Shown piece after piece: positions 1 to 7,935 of a stretch of DNA of 64,000 nt. Every line of letters begins with the position of its first letter. Position 1 is the stretch's first letter. The translations under genes were made by a program, and so were the position numbers. The notes beneath the pieces are model-generated. The model worked only from the letters and a program-made list of their open reading frames with translations. It searched no databases and had not been told where the DNA came from. This stretch comes from CANHVK01 sp046304235 (GTDB taxonomy: Bacteria; Bacteroidota; Bacteroidia; Flavobacteriales_D; Crocinitomicaceae), in contig JBKCEW010000083.1 of assembly GCA_046304235.1 (NCBI GenBank), positions 1 through 64,000 on the forward strand, read 5' to 3'.

Positions 1-1
1 G

Positions 2-571
2 GTTAAGGGAACTCAAAAAAAGCAAGATAAAATTGATACTTTACTAAAAGAATTAACTTCTAATACAATAACAAAAGTTCAAACAGTTTTAGATGCATTA
101 GAATTAATTGGAAACGAAACAGTTATTTATCCGATTTTGAGACTATTAACTCCAACTGAAGAGCATAATGAAAAAAATCAACTATTGGTAGAGTTTTTGT
201 GTACAATAAAAGACACCCATAGTAAAGATACGTTCATCAGTGCTTTGGATGAGCAAGAATTCATGCCCATTCGAAGTAAAATTTTATCTGTTATTTGGAA
301 TTCACCCCTAGATTTCAGTGAATACCTTGACTACTTTGTACGTATTGCAGTAGAAGGAACTTTTATGGAATCGGTTGAATGTTTAACTATTCTTGAAAAC
401 CTAGAAGGCCCTTTCGAAGAAGAACAATTGATGGAAGCTCAAGTGATTTTATCAAGTATGAAAGATAAATCATTTGATCATCAAAAATCTACGATGATAA
501 GTGAAATTGCATTACTTGTTAAAAGTTTCATTCAGCGATCCAACATAGATGAAATAGAAGACTTTAACTAA
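2..571 (+). CDS. HEAT-repeat-like hypothetical protein, 5' end outside window
   Basis: The reading frame is open from the left edge of the window to a TAA at 569-571, giving about 189 visible codons, so the gene starts outside the window. A TTG at 137 is only an internal leucine codon. The sequence is rich in Leu, Ile and Glu and has an alternating helical pattern (for example VLDALELIGNETVIYPILRL), which resembles HEAT/armadillo-type repeats. No catalytic motif, signal peptide or membrane segment is visible. It converges with the hydrolase gene on the other strand and overlaps it by 8 bases. Function unknown; a helical scaffold is the most that can be inferred. Confidence 0.7.
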   Translation, partial: VKGTQKKQDKIDTLLKELTSNTITKVQTVLDALELIGNETVIYPILRLLTPTEEHNEKNQLLVEFLCTIKDTHSKDTFISALDEQEFMPIRSKILSVIWNSPLDFSEYLDYFVRIAVEGTFMESVECLTILENLEGPFEEEQLMEAQVILSSMKDKSFDHQKSTMISEIALLVKSFIQRSNIDEIEDFN

Positions 572-1313
572 ACGAGCTTAAAATTTCAAGAACCTTACCA
601 GACGCTTCAATGTGTGTCATATGCCCTGCATTTTGTATTACAGATAAACCCACATTTGCAGGTAGATTTTCTTTCATAACATCGAAAGGTGCCGTTTTGT
701 CTAATTCCCCTTGGATTACATGTATCTTTCGGAAATTCTCTTTAATCCAAGGTGTGCTATCTTCACGATCACGCATCGCTTTAGTTGCAAAAGCAATCCC
801 CTCTACAGAAAACGTTTTCGCCTCTTGTATAATTTCATTAATTTGATTTTGATGATTGTCAGGATTAGAAAATAAATTCGGAATGGCTTCTTGAATAAAT
901 TTCTCTTTCGCAACTTTAACAATCTCCACTACTCTATCTCTATCCTTTTGTTTTTCTACACTATCATTCCAAAAATTAGAATTTAACAAGATTACTTTAG
1001 AAATTGATGGGTTGAATTTTGCTAATTCTAAAGCGACATATCCTCCCATAGAATGTCCAACTACTATGAATTCATCTTCAGGATTAAGGAGTAAAATTTC
1101 ATTTACTTTTTCAGCCATAAAATAAACAGAAGGAGAGGTAGGTAAATGATCATTACTTTTTCCATGTCCAGGCAAATCAACAAAGATTTTTTTAGCATTT
1201 AAATCATTTATATTCAAATACTTCCACATATTCGATGACTCTAGAAATCCATGTAAAAAAACGAATGTTTTTCCCTCTCCTTCAATGTAATGATGTAACA
1301 TCTTACTATGCAT
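564..1313 (-). CDS. alpha/beta hydrolase
   Basis: Serine hydrolase of the alpha/beta fold, 249 residues, which is normal for the family. Visible elements are the oxyanion segment HGFLESSNMW (21-30), the nucleophile elbow GHSMGGY with Ser88, an acidic residue at GELDKTAP (Asp205) and the catalytic His in NAGHMTH (His231). No signal peptide is present, so it should be cytoplasmic. The start overlaps the pepP stop by 8 bases, which indicates translational coupling; a second ATG four codons in is an alternative start. The substrate cannot be told from sequence; small esters or a cofactor-pathway ester are typical for this group. Confidence 0.88.
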   Translation of the reverse strand: MHSKMLHHYIEGEGKTFVFLHGFLESSNMWKYLNINDLNAKKIFVDLPGHGKSNDHLPTSPSVYFMAEKVNEILLLNPEDEFIVVGHSMGGYVALELAKFNPSISKVILLNSNFWNDSVEKQKDRDRVVEIVKVAKEKFIQEAIPNLFSNPDNHQNQINEIIQEAKTFSVEGIAFATKAMRDREDSTPWIKENFRKIHVIQGELDKTAPFDVMKENLPANVGLSVIQNAGHMTHIEASGKVLEILSSFS

Positions 1314-2598
1314 TCATTAATGCTTCGATGTGATCCACCTCGATCGGGATATTCGCCATCAAATTAAATGGTTTTCCTTCATTTGTAACCACTAAATCAT
1401 CCTCAATACGTATTCCAATACCTTCTTCTGGTATATAGATACCCGGCTCACAAGTAAAAACCATTCCAGCTTGAATCGGTTCATTAAATAAACCCACATC
1501 GTGTGTATCCAATCCTAGGAAATGAGAAGTGCCATGCATAAAATACTTTTTGTAAGCAGGCCAATCAGGATTTTGATTTTTAATATCCGTCGAATCTATT
1601 AACTTTAATTTGATTAATTCACTTTCCATAATTCTTCCAACTTCTTTGTGGTATTCAGGAAGAATAGTCCCAGGAACTAATAATTTTTGAGCTTCATTCT
1701 TTACATGAAGAACAGCATTGTATACTTCTTTTTGACGTGAAGTAAAACGTCCATTTACAGGTAAACATCGTGTTAAATCGGATGCATAATTGGCGTATTC
1801 AGCACCAACATCCAACAATATTAAATCTCCATCTTTACATTGTTTATTGTTTTCAATATAGTGAAGAACGCAGGCATTTTTACCAGAAGCAATTATGGGC
1901 GTGTAAGCGAACCCTTTCGAACGATTCATTAAAAATTCATGAGCCAATTCAGCTTCAATTTCATATTCCCAAACACCAGGCTTGATAAATTTCAATAGTC
2001 TTTCAATTCCTTTCTTTGTGATATCACAAGCGTGTTGCATTAATTTCAATTCTTCTTCCTCCTTAACAGAACGGATTGAATGCATTATTGGAGCACTTTT
2101 ATAAACTGTATGAGCAGGATAATCAGACTTACATTTTTTAATAAAACGATCCTCACGCGTTTCAACTTCAGTTACAGCGCGAAGATGTTCATTCGTATTG
2201 AAATAAATTCCTTCAGCTTCAGACATTAATTGATTAAAAATAGACGTGAACTGTTGAAGCCAGTACACTGTTTTAACACCCGATAATTCAAATGCTTGAG
2301 ATTTATTCAACTTTTCTCCCTCCCAAATGGCAATAGTTTCATTCGTTTCTTTCAAAAACAAAATTTCTCTATGTGCTTCATTTTTAGTGTCTGGGAAAAT
2401 TACTAAAATTGATTCTTCTTGATCTACACCGGATAGATAAAAGATATCTCTATGTTGCTGAAAGGGCATAGTACTATCAGCACTAATCGGGAAAATATCA
2501 TTGGAATTAAAAACAGCTAAAGTATTTGGCTTCATTTTAGCTGTAAACTTGGCTCTATTTTTTACAAACAATTGTTTTGGCAGAGAATCGTATTTCAT
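1306..2598 (-). CDS. pepP: Xaa-Pro aminopeptidase (M24B, PepP type)
   Basis: Cytoplasmic dinuclear-metal aminopeptidase that removes N-terminal residues preceding proline. The 430 residues comprise an N-terminal aminopeptidase-P domain (about 1-150) and the pita-bread M24 catalytic domain. The five metal ligands are recognisable: Asp263 (LLDVGAEY), Asp274 (SDLTR), His359 (HGTSHFLG), Glu384 (CEPGIYI) and Glu399 (IRIED). The length matches the PepP family. It is the first gene of a two-gene unit with the alpha/beta hydrolase. A good Bacteroidota-type promoter lies 18 bases upstream of the ATG. Confidence 0.95.
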   Translation of the reverse strand: MKYDSLPKQLFVKNRAKFTAKMKPNTLAVFNSNDIFPISADSTMPFQQHRDIFYLSGVDQEESILVIFPDTKNEAHREILFLKETNETIAIWEGEKLNKSQAFELSGVKTVYWLQQFTSIFNQLMSEAEGIYFNTNEHLRAVTEVETREDRFIKKCKSDYPAHTVYKSAPIMHSIRSVKEEEELKLMQHACDITKKGIERLLKFIKPGVWEYEIEAELAHEFLMNRSKGFAYTPIIASGKNACVLHYIENNKQCKDGDLILLDVGAEYANYASDLTRCLPVNGRFTSRQKEVYNAVLHVKNEAQKLLVPGTILPEYHKEVGRIMESELIKLKLIDSTDIKNQNPDWPAYKKYFMHGTSHFLGLDTHDVGLFNEPIQAGMVFTCEPGIYIPEEGIGIRIEDDLVVTNEGKPFNLMANIPIEVDHIEALMNA

Positions 2599-2615
2599 AA
2601 TTATAATTTGAATTG

Positions 2616-2647
2616 CAAAAATAGTTTTGTCTTGCGATTTAATACAA
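2616..2647 (-). promoter_or_regulatory. Bacteroidota-type promoter of pepP operon
   Basis: On the minus strand a TTG (-33 element, 2645-2647) is followed after 21 bases by TATTTTTG (2616-2623), which matches the TAnnTTTG -7 consensus of Bacteroidota sigma-ABfr promoters. The distance to the pepP ATG gives a short leader. Confidence 0.65.
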
Positions 2648-2734
2648 CTTTTTAAAAAAATTAGAGACTATTTTTAGAACGTATTTAGTTTACGTAGTTG
2701 ATGAGTGAACTTTGTAGTGTAAAATTTAAAAACC

Positions 2735-3055
2735 ATGAAAACACTACTAAAAAAAATAATGATTGAAAAAATAGAATTTCAATCAAATGTAAATGAAGTT
2801 ACAATTAAATGTATAATCAAAGTGAACGAACTAAGTTACCATAATGAATTGGTAATAAACTTTTCACAATTAAACAAACTAGTTGGAAAAATACAACAGC
2901 TATCACAATTTATAGATATTTACTCTTTCTTCAAAGAAACAAAAATCAATGAAATTGCAACTTTATATACCCTGGAGGGCACAGCTATTGAGTTAGATGC
3001 CTACGAATTTGAAGAAGTGATAGAAATTAATCAAACAAAAAAAATTAGCGCCTAG
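2735..3055 (+). CDS. hypothetical protein, 106 residues
   Basis: Small protein starting MKTLLKKIMIEKIEF with an alternating beta pattern (KIEFQSNVNEVTIKCIIKV) followed by a helical middle part. No signal peptide, membrane segment or known motif is seen. It stands alone between the divergent pepP operon and the lipoprotein gene. The start is the first ATG after a long AT-rich leader. It is a real-looking gene because of its composition and lack of overlap, but I cannot assign a function. Confidence 0.6.
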   Translation: MKTLLKKIMIEKIEFQSNVNEVTIKCIIKVNELSYHNELVINFSQLNKLVGKIQQLSQFIDIYSFFKETKINEIATLYTLEGTAIELDAYEFEEVIEINQTKKISA

Positions 3056-3107
3056 ACAACTATTTTTGATTATTTCCGTATTATGCTAAAGATTAAAGTG
3101 TTTTTTA

Positions 3108-3115
3108 TATCTTTG
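3108..3115 (+). promoter_or_regulatory. -7 element upstream of lipoprotein gene
   Basis: TATCTTTG matches TAnnTTTG and lies about 34 bases before the lipoprotein ATG. No clear TTG -33 element is seen at the expected distance, so this is a partial match. Confidence 0.4.
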
Positions 3116-3149
3116 AAAGAATAAATGTGCTAACAAATAAGTTCATCCT

Positions 3150-3782
3150 ATGAGAAAACTTGGTTATTTATGGTTCTTACCTTTTGCTCTATTAATTGTT
3201 GGTTGTATCAAACCTGAGATTATACCAGCACCAACACAAAAAGTAGATTTAACAGCATATTTCAAGGGAGACATAAATGGAACTAATATCAAGTGGGTTC
3301 AAAATGTGGACGACTATGATTGTTTTCCAACGATTACCAAAACTACTGTTCAAGGTACAGGACAAGCATCTAAGGCGGTTTATTATGCTGAAATGAAATC
3401 TGAATCTGTAAAAGGGTCCGTTCGCATCGGGATAGGAAGTGTTCTTTGGGACTACAACTTAACTGAAAACCCTACCATGAAACTTTTTAGTGAGTTTATG
3501 AATTTGAATACTAAACCAAAATATTCTAAAGATGCATCATTCGGATTTGAAGTTCAATACAAAGATAAATTAGGAAGGATTTGGTTGAGTGATTCTTTGA
3601 CAAGAGGAAATAGTGTTCAATTCATCGGAGTTAAACAAGAATCTGACGTAGAAAATGATTACTCAAAATTTATATGCAGATTTAATTGCAAAGTATACAG
3701 ATCATACATTGAAAATTTAGATACCATTTTAGACTCCATCGAGATTAAAAATGCTGAGTTTAAAGGTTGGTTTACAAGATAA
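3150..3782 (+). CDS. hypothetical lipoprotein
   Basis: The N-terminus MRKLGYLWFLPFALLIVGC is a lipoprotein signal peptide with lipobox IVGC (Cys19), so the product should be an outer-membrane or periplasmic lipoprotein. The remainder (210 residues) is mainly beta-rich with no recognised domain. Such lone lipoproteins with a DLTAYFKGDINGT-like start are common in Bacteroidota and usually have no assigned role. The next gene starts 3 bases after its stop, so they are probably cotranscribed. Confidence 0.75.
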   Translation: MRKLGYLWFLPFALLIVGCIKPEIIPAPTQKVDLTAYFKGDINGTNIKWVQNVDDYDCFPTITKTTVQGTGQASKAVYYAEMKSESVKGSVRIGIGSVLWDYNLTENPTMKLFSEFMNLNTKPKYSKDASFGFEVQYKDKLGRIWLSDSLTRGNSVQFIGVKQESDVENDYSKFICRFNCKVYRSYIENLDTILDSIEIKNAEFKGWFTR

Positions 3783-3785
3783 TTG

Positions 3786-4472
3786 ATGAGCCGTAGCATC
3801 AAAATAGCAATAATTGGTGATTACAACTTTACGTATAATTCACATCATGCTACTAATTTAGCAATAGATCATGCTAGTCATTTTTTAGAAATTGAGATTA
3901 GTTATTATTGGATCAAGCTACAAGAGGCTAGTCAAATGTCTACTAATCAATTAAAAATTTACGATGGGATTTGGGTGGCGCCAGGTCCATACAAAAATGA
4001 TTTTTTTCTTGGAGGTATTATTGATTTTTTAATACAACAACCTCAACCTATTTTTATTACTGGCGACGGATACAAAACCCTGATAGATGTCTTAATTGCT
4101 AGAAATAACCTGAATTTAAAAGGGGAAAAACTTATTTCAGATAATTTAGTAGAAGGTCAACAATTTGAAGAAATAAATATTGTCCCTAATTCGAAAGAGC
4201 TTATACAGCTTTATACCAATCATAATACACAAGAGCTTACATCATCTAGGTATAGCCTATATCCGAAAGTACTAAGCTATCTTGTTGATGAGTTTATCAA
4301 TATTGAAGCGTATAATGAATTTGAAGAAGTAGAAGTGGTGAGTTTATCTAATCGAAACTTTTATTTAGCATGTGGTTTCTCTCCTCAAATATCATCGACA
4401 AGAGAAATTCCTCATCCATTAATATATACGTTTATAAAAGCATGCATGCTACAAAAGGGTATTACTTTCTAG
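3786..4472 (+). CDS. class I glutamine amidotransferase-like protein lacking the nucleophile Cys
   Basis: About 228 residues resembling the small family named CTP synthase C-terminal region-related proteins: N-terminal IKIAIIGDYNF, a GIWVAPGPYKN segment and the C-terminal HPLIYTFIKA. In functional class I amidotransferases the nucleophile sits in a TCGGFQ-type elbow; here the aligned segment is ITGDGYK, so the Cys position is Gly93 (codon GGC at 4062-4064). Glutaminase activity is therefore unlikely. I chose the ATG at 3786 over a TTG three bases earlier. The 3' end overlaps the convergent rnhA by 24 bases. Family assignment is moderate and function unknown. Confidence 0.6.
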   Translation: MSRSIKIAIIGDYNFTYNSHHATNLAIDHASHFLEIEISYYWIKLQEASQMSTNQLKIYDGIWVAPGPYKNDFFLGGIIDFLIQQPQPIFITGDGYKTLIDVLIARNNLNLKGEKLISDNLVEGQQFEEINIVPNSKELIQLYTNHNTQELTSSRYSLYPKVLSYLVDEFINIEAYNEFEEVEVVSLSNRNFYLACGFSPQISSTREIPHPLIYTFIKACMLQKGITF

Positions 4473-4928
4473 GGAAGTTTCGTAACCTGTATCAATAAGT
4501 AAATGTTTACTTTCCGCAGCTTTTACAGCTAAATAATCACATCGTTCATTTTCTGGGTGACCATTGTGACCTCTTACCCATTGAAAAGAAATTTGAAAAT
4601 TTGACGCAACATTGATATATCTTAACCATAAATCAGGATTTTTTTTGCCTTTAAATCCCTTTTTATGCCAATCATAAACCCATCTTTTCTGTACAGCATC
4701 AATCACATACTTAGAATCTGAAGTAATAATTACAGGAAATTTATTTGATTTTAAGGATTCTAACGCAACTATTATTGCTAACAATTCCATTCTATTATTT
4801 GTAGTCAAGCGATATCCTTGAGCTAATTCTTTTATCTTCCCTTGAAATCGTAGAACTACACCATACCCTCCATTGCCTGGATTTCCTTTAGCAGCACCAT
4901 CTGTAAAAATTTCAATCGCGGGAGACAT
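4449..4928 (-). CDS. rnhA: ribonuclease HI
   Basis: Cleaves RNA in RNA:DNA hybrids, acting in the cytoplasm. The 159 residues carry the complete active site: Asp10 (FTDGAAKGNPG), Glu48 (NNRMELL), Asp71 (TSDSKYV), Asp131 and the nearby His of WVRGHNGHPENERCD. A typical basic handle region (WVYDWHKKGFKGKKNP) is present, so it belongs to the E. coli RNase HI type. The last 24 bases overlap the convergent gene. A small membrane-protein gene lies immediately upstream with a 2-base gap, so it is likely read from the lptC cluster. Confidence 0.95.
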   Translation of the reverse strand: MSPAIEIFTDGAAKGNPGNGGYGVVLRFQGKIKELAQGYRLTTNNRMELLAIIVALESLKSNKFPVIITSDSKYVIDAVQKRWVYDWHKKGFKGKKNPDLWLRYINVASNFQISFQWVRGHNGHPENERCDYLAVKAAESKHLLIDTGYETSLESNTLL

Positions 4929-4930
4929 TT

Positions 4931-5146
4931 TTATTTTTGTTGATTTTGAAGAAATTCAATATGTTTCTGCATTCGTTTGATCATCCATTTTCTAACAAAA
5001 TACATTAATAAAGACAGACCACTGAATAAGTAATAAACAGACCAACGGTCAAAGCCTTCTTGAAATCCTTTAAATGTTATTATTCCAAAAGTTATTATGG
5101 ATGCAAGCAACCAAAAATAAAGCATGACTTTGTTGTACGTATTCAT
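4931..5146 (-). CDS. small two-helix membrane protein
   Basis: 71 residues with two hydrophobic segments (about residues 8-27 and 37-53) and a basic C-terminal tail (RKWMIKRMQKHIEF). It sits between lptC (4 bases upstream) and rnhA (2 bases downstream), which supports it being a real gene of the same transcript. No family is recognised and no function is assigned. Confidence 0.65.
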   Translation of the reverse strand: MNTYNKVMLYFWLLASIITFGIITFKGFQEGFDRWSVYYLFSGLSLLMYFVRKWMIKRMQKHIEFLQNQQK

Positions 5147-5150
5147 AGTT

Positions 5151-5720
5151 TTAGTTTTTAAGATTTAAAGTACCTCTCGGTTTAATAAATTGATATTCGC
5201 TAAAATCGGATGTCGTGACAATTCCATCTCCATAAAAACGAGCATCTTTAGTTTTTACTACTACTGATTTTGAAGAATGTATTTCTTGAGTTGATTGATT
5301 CCAGTTTAATTCTTCTGTTTCCATTTGCTGTGCTTTATTCAAGTTTTTCATTATTACTGAGTCACGAGCAATCATTCTCCCTTCATTTTGAATTATTTCA
5401 CCATATTTTGCGGTTAACACTGTTTTAACAGACCCGTCAGGATTAAAAAAACGAACTTTAACCCCTTCCATAAACTTAATAATATGAGTTGGTTTATAAT
5501 ATGATTCAGCCAAAGTTGCATTCAACAGTACCTTCACCTGACCGCTATCTGAATAAATCAATTCTAAGTCTCTTGTTCGTTCTTCAGGGGCACCCGGAAT
5601 TTCAGTCACTTTTTTAATTTCTTCTAAATCATTTTCACATGAAAAAAATAAGATTGAAATTATAAATGAAATTATAAATGGACTTTTAATCAATTTTATT
5701 TTTTTTAAACCAACGATCAT
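5151..5720 (-). CDS. lptC: LPS export periplasmic protein LptC
   Basis: Part of the Lpt bridge that moves lipopolysaccharide from the inner to the outer membrane. The N-terminus has a hydrophobic stretch ending in a lipobox-like SILFFSC (Cys28), so it may be lipid-anchored as in many Bacteroidota. The rest is the beta-jellyroll LptC domain, with AESYYKPTHIIKFMEGV, a GEIIQNEGRMIARDSVIM-like strand pattern and FYGDGIVTTSDFSEY near the end. The start overlaps the upstream outer-membrane protein gene by 35 bases, an arrangement repeatedly seen in this phylum. Confidence 0.85.
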   Translation of the reverse strand: MIVGLKKIKLIKSPFIISFIISILFFSCENDLEEIKKVTEIPGAPEERTRDLELIYSDSGQVKVLLNATLAESYYKPTHIIKFMEGVKVRFFNPDGSVKTVLTAKYGEIIQNEGRMIARDSVIMKNLNKAQQMETEELNWNQSTQEIHSSKSVVVKTKDARFYGDGIVTTSDFSEYQFIKPRGTLNLKN

Positions 5721-7014
5721 AAAATGCAGGAGAAATAGTAATACCCAAGCTATAACCTAGTTGTTTTTCAATGAAGTCATTTGAATTCCCATTCTTTCTT
5801 TCGCCATAATTTACAGCAAAGTTCAAAGACGAGAGTGTTCTTTGAGAAGTAATTGGGAAACCAAAACCAAAAGAATAAATGGATGTAGAAAGTTGTTTCG
5901 AATTAAGTGACCAAGGCAATAAAGCATATTCGTAACCAATACGATATCTAATTCGAGAGAAAAAAGAAATGGATTTCGATCTATCATAAAAATCTACATG
6001 TGGTGCAAATTGCATACCTAGATTCAAATGTGTTGCGTCTGATAATGAAGTTGTTAAATAACTTGAATTAAGTTCACTCCAACGTGTGTTTTTGTATGAG
6101 GCAAGCAATATAAATTGAGGGATTCTCAACGATGATCTATTAAAATACTTTGTAAAATCATATTTAAATCCTATTTCATAGGATGATGGATTGAATACAT
6201 TACCTTCGAAAATTTTATAATCAAGTGTATCAAATGAATTTTCATTTTTAAAATCTGAAGCACTAATCAAAGCTGTTTTACTTTCAGAGGATAAATTAAC
6301 TTTGGTTTTATATATAGCCGAAAGAGATAAGTTTGAAGACTTAGAAAATAATACTTGATAATTTAATCCAAACTCTGGATTAAAACCATTTATTTTCAAG
6401 GAATTTTGTTTAATACTACCAATCAATTCATTTTGAATAGATACTGTTTGTCTATTCATATTTGTTCCAAAAACATTTCCAAGATTTGTACCGATTGAAA
6501 GTTTATGTTTTTCGAATGATAAAATTTTAATCGCAAGTCCTGCAAAAGCATAGGTTACGTTTCCAGAACCATATAATTGAGTTCTTATTGTATCATTGGT
6601 TAATGCATTTACAGATGTATTTATTACATCATATCCTGTATTTGATAAGGGTCTAAATCCGAATACAAAGCCCAACCTATTTTTAAAAGAAAACCCAAAA
6701 GCCATGTGGCTCAAGGCTAAGGCATTGTTTTTTGCTGTCGAACCATTTTGAATGAACTGGTAATTTTGAATATAAGCACTGGTCGAAAAAATAGGTTGAC
6801 CGTGCGATAAAAAAGCATAAGATGAAGGATTGTAAATATTTAAAACAGTAGAATCGATATATACTGCTCTAGTATTGCCGAGTGCTGAAAAAGTTGCATT
6901 ACCAGTATAATCTTCCTCACCTAATCCACTGATACTATAAGGACTTTTTGTGAATTGTTGAGCAAAAGTAATCTTGCAAAAAAATAAAAATAATAAAACT
7001 AAAAATCGTGTCAT
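5686..7014 (-). CDS. outer-membrane beta-barrel protein
   Basis: 442 residues with a clear signal peptide (MTRFLVLLFLFFCKITFAQ) followed by many amphipathic beta strands with aromatic girdles. The mature start FTKSPYSISGLGEE and the segment TRAVYIDSTVLNIYNPSSYAFL are typical of a conserved Bacteroidota barrel family near lptC and distantly like OmpP1/FadL transporters. It lies between coaX (3 bases upstream) and lptC (overlapping), so a role in envelope biogenesis or uptake is likely, but the substrate is unknown. Confidence 0.7.
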   Translation of the reverse strand: MTRFLVLLFLFFCKITFAQQFTKSPYSISGLGEEDYTGNATFSALGNTRAVYIDSTVLNIYNPSSYAFLSHGQPIFSTSAYIQNYQFIQNGSTAKNNALALSHMAFGFSFKNRLGFVFGFRPLSNTGYDVINTSVNALTNDTIRTQLYGSGNVTYAFAGLAIKILSFEKHKLSIGTNLGNVFGTNMNRQTVSIQNELIGSIKQNSLKINGFNPEFGLNYQVLFSKSSNLSLSAIYKTKVNLSSESKTALISASDFKNENSFDTLDYKIFEGNVFNPSSYEIGFKYDFTKYFNRSSLRIPQFILLASYKNTRWSELNSSYLTTSLSDATHLNLGMQFAPHVDFYDRSKSISFFSRIRYRIGYEYALLPWSLNSKQLSTSIYSFGFGFPITSQRTLSSLNFAVNYGERKNGNSNDFIEKQLGYSLGITISPAFYDRWFKKNKID

Positions 7015-7017
7015 AAA

Positions 7018-7725
7018 CTATAAAGAGTAGAATAAGCCGTAAAGCGTCAAATTCTGTTCAACAAAAATGTTGTTTTTTATTTGAAAATCAAAACAGTGAG
7101 CATCCCCCCCAGTAACAAAAATTGTTAAATCCGGATATTTGTTAGCATAATAATCTAGAAAATAGTTTATCTCACCTTGAATTCCTTGCATAACCCCTGT
7201 ATGAATACAAGCATTCGTGGAATCACCATACCATTCTGCCTTGGAATTATCTTCAATTAAAGGTAAAGCTCCTGTATATTCATTCAAAGATTTATATCTT
7301 AACTTGATTCCTGGGGAAATTGATCCGCCTAAATAGGTTTTATGCTCATCAATGATGTCAAATTTTATACAAGTACCAATATCTAAGACCAATGCTGCGC
7401 CTTTTGCTAACGTAGCCGCTGCTACTACATTTGCTAATCGATCAGCCCCCAAAGTTTCAGGTGTTGTGTAAGTATTTTTAAGAGGTAATTCCATCCCCGA
7501 ATGAAAACGAATTGGATTGTGTAACAACTGAAGAATCCAACGTGTTTCCTTTTCAGATCGAACTGAAGATACAATCGTGTTTTCGAAACGACGTTCTAGT
7601 AAAAAAGCTTTTAATGCATTCCAATCATCACTACCATAGTAAAGGACTTCTTGCAACCTATCTCCTTTAAAAACACCTGTTTTAATTCTAGTATTTCCAG
7701 CATCAACAACAATTGTTGTATCCAT
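7018..7725 (-). CDS. coaX: type III pantothenate kinase
   Basis: First step of coenzyme A synthesis, phosphorylating pantothenate. The start was placed at the ATG giving MDTTIVVDAGNTR because an AAGGA lies just upstream, and because the earlier in-frame TTG (7746) falls inside the -7 promoter element. The protein (about 235 residues) has the acetate-kinase fold motifs of CoaX: DAGNT (8-12), the GADRLANVVAA block, DIGTCIKFD and a late TGGDA. It heads a run coaX, barrel protein, lptC, small membrane protein, rnhA, all on the minus strand with tiny gaps. Confidence 0.93.
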   Translation of the reverse strand: MDTTIVVDAGNTRIKTGVFKGDRLQEVLYYGSDDWNALKAFLLERRFENTIVSSVRSEKETRWILQLLHNPIRFHSGMELPLKNTYTTPETLGADRLANVVAAATLAKGAALVLDIGTCIKFDIIDEHKTYLGGSISPGIKLRYKSLNEYTGALPLIEDNSKAEWYGDSTNACIHTGVMQGIQGEINYFLDYYANKYPDLTIFVTGGDAHCFDFQIKNNIFVEQNLTLYGLFYSL

Positions 7726-7743
7726 TATTTCCTTGATTTTATA

Positions 7744-7751
7744 CAAATGTA
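7744..7751 (-). promoter_or_regulatory. -7 element of coaX
   Basis: TACATTTG on the minus strand matches TAnnTTTG and ends 18 bases before the chosen coaX ATG. No TTG occurs at the standard spacing; the region upstream consists of T-tracts. It also argues against translation starting at the TTG at 7746. Confidence 0.45.
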
Positions 7752-7782
7752 CCCTAAAAAAATCAAAAAAAAACGATAATAG

Positions 7783-7812
7783 TTGTAAGTAATAATTTTA
7801 TTTGTATATTTG
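7783..7812 (+). promoter_or_regulatory. promoter of tRNA-Phe
   Basis: TTG (7783-7785), a 19-base spacer and TATATTTG (7805-7812) form a textbook Bacteroidota promoter, placing the transcription start a few bases before the tRNA at 7829. Confidence 0.75.
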
Positions 7813-7828
7813 CACTCACGAAAAGGAT

Positions 7829-7901
7829 GGGAGCGTAGCTCAGTCGGTAGAGCAAAGGACTGAAAATCCTTGTGTCGGGGGTTCGATTCCCTCCGCTCCC
7901 A
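7829..7901 (+). tRNA. tRNA-Phe (GAA)
   Basis: Complete 73-base cloverleaf without encoded CCA. The acceptor stem GGGAGCG pairs with CGCTCCC, followed by discriminator A at 7901. The D-arm GCTCAGTCGGTAGAGC is present. The anticodon stem AAGGA/TCCTT holds the loop CTGAAAA with anticodon GAA at 7862-7864. The T-arm GTTCGATTCC is canonical. A strong promoter precedes it and a hairpin terminator follows. Confidence 0.98.
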
Positions 7902-7902
7902 C

Positions 7903-7932
7903 AAAAAAAGGCTGATTTTATCAGCCTTTTTT
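7903..7932. terminator. bidirectional intrinsic terminator
   Basis: The stem GGCTGAT/ATCAGCC with a TTT loop is flanked by an A-run on the left and a T-run on the right, so it can end transcription from tRNA-Phe (+) and from the convergent DUF3108 gene (-). Confidence 0.85.
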
Positions 7933-7935
7933 GTT

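Noticed and set aside
610..846. Plus-strand open frame opposite the alpha/beta hydrolase
   Set aside because: Antisense to a gene with intact catalytic motifs; composition is not protein-like.
3786..4472. Selenocysteine-containing protein
   Set aside because: The relevant codon is GGC (Gly), not TGA, and no selenocysteine-insertion hairpin was noticed.
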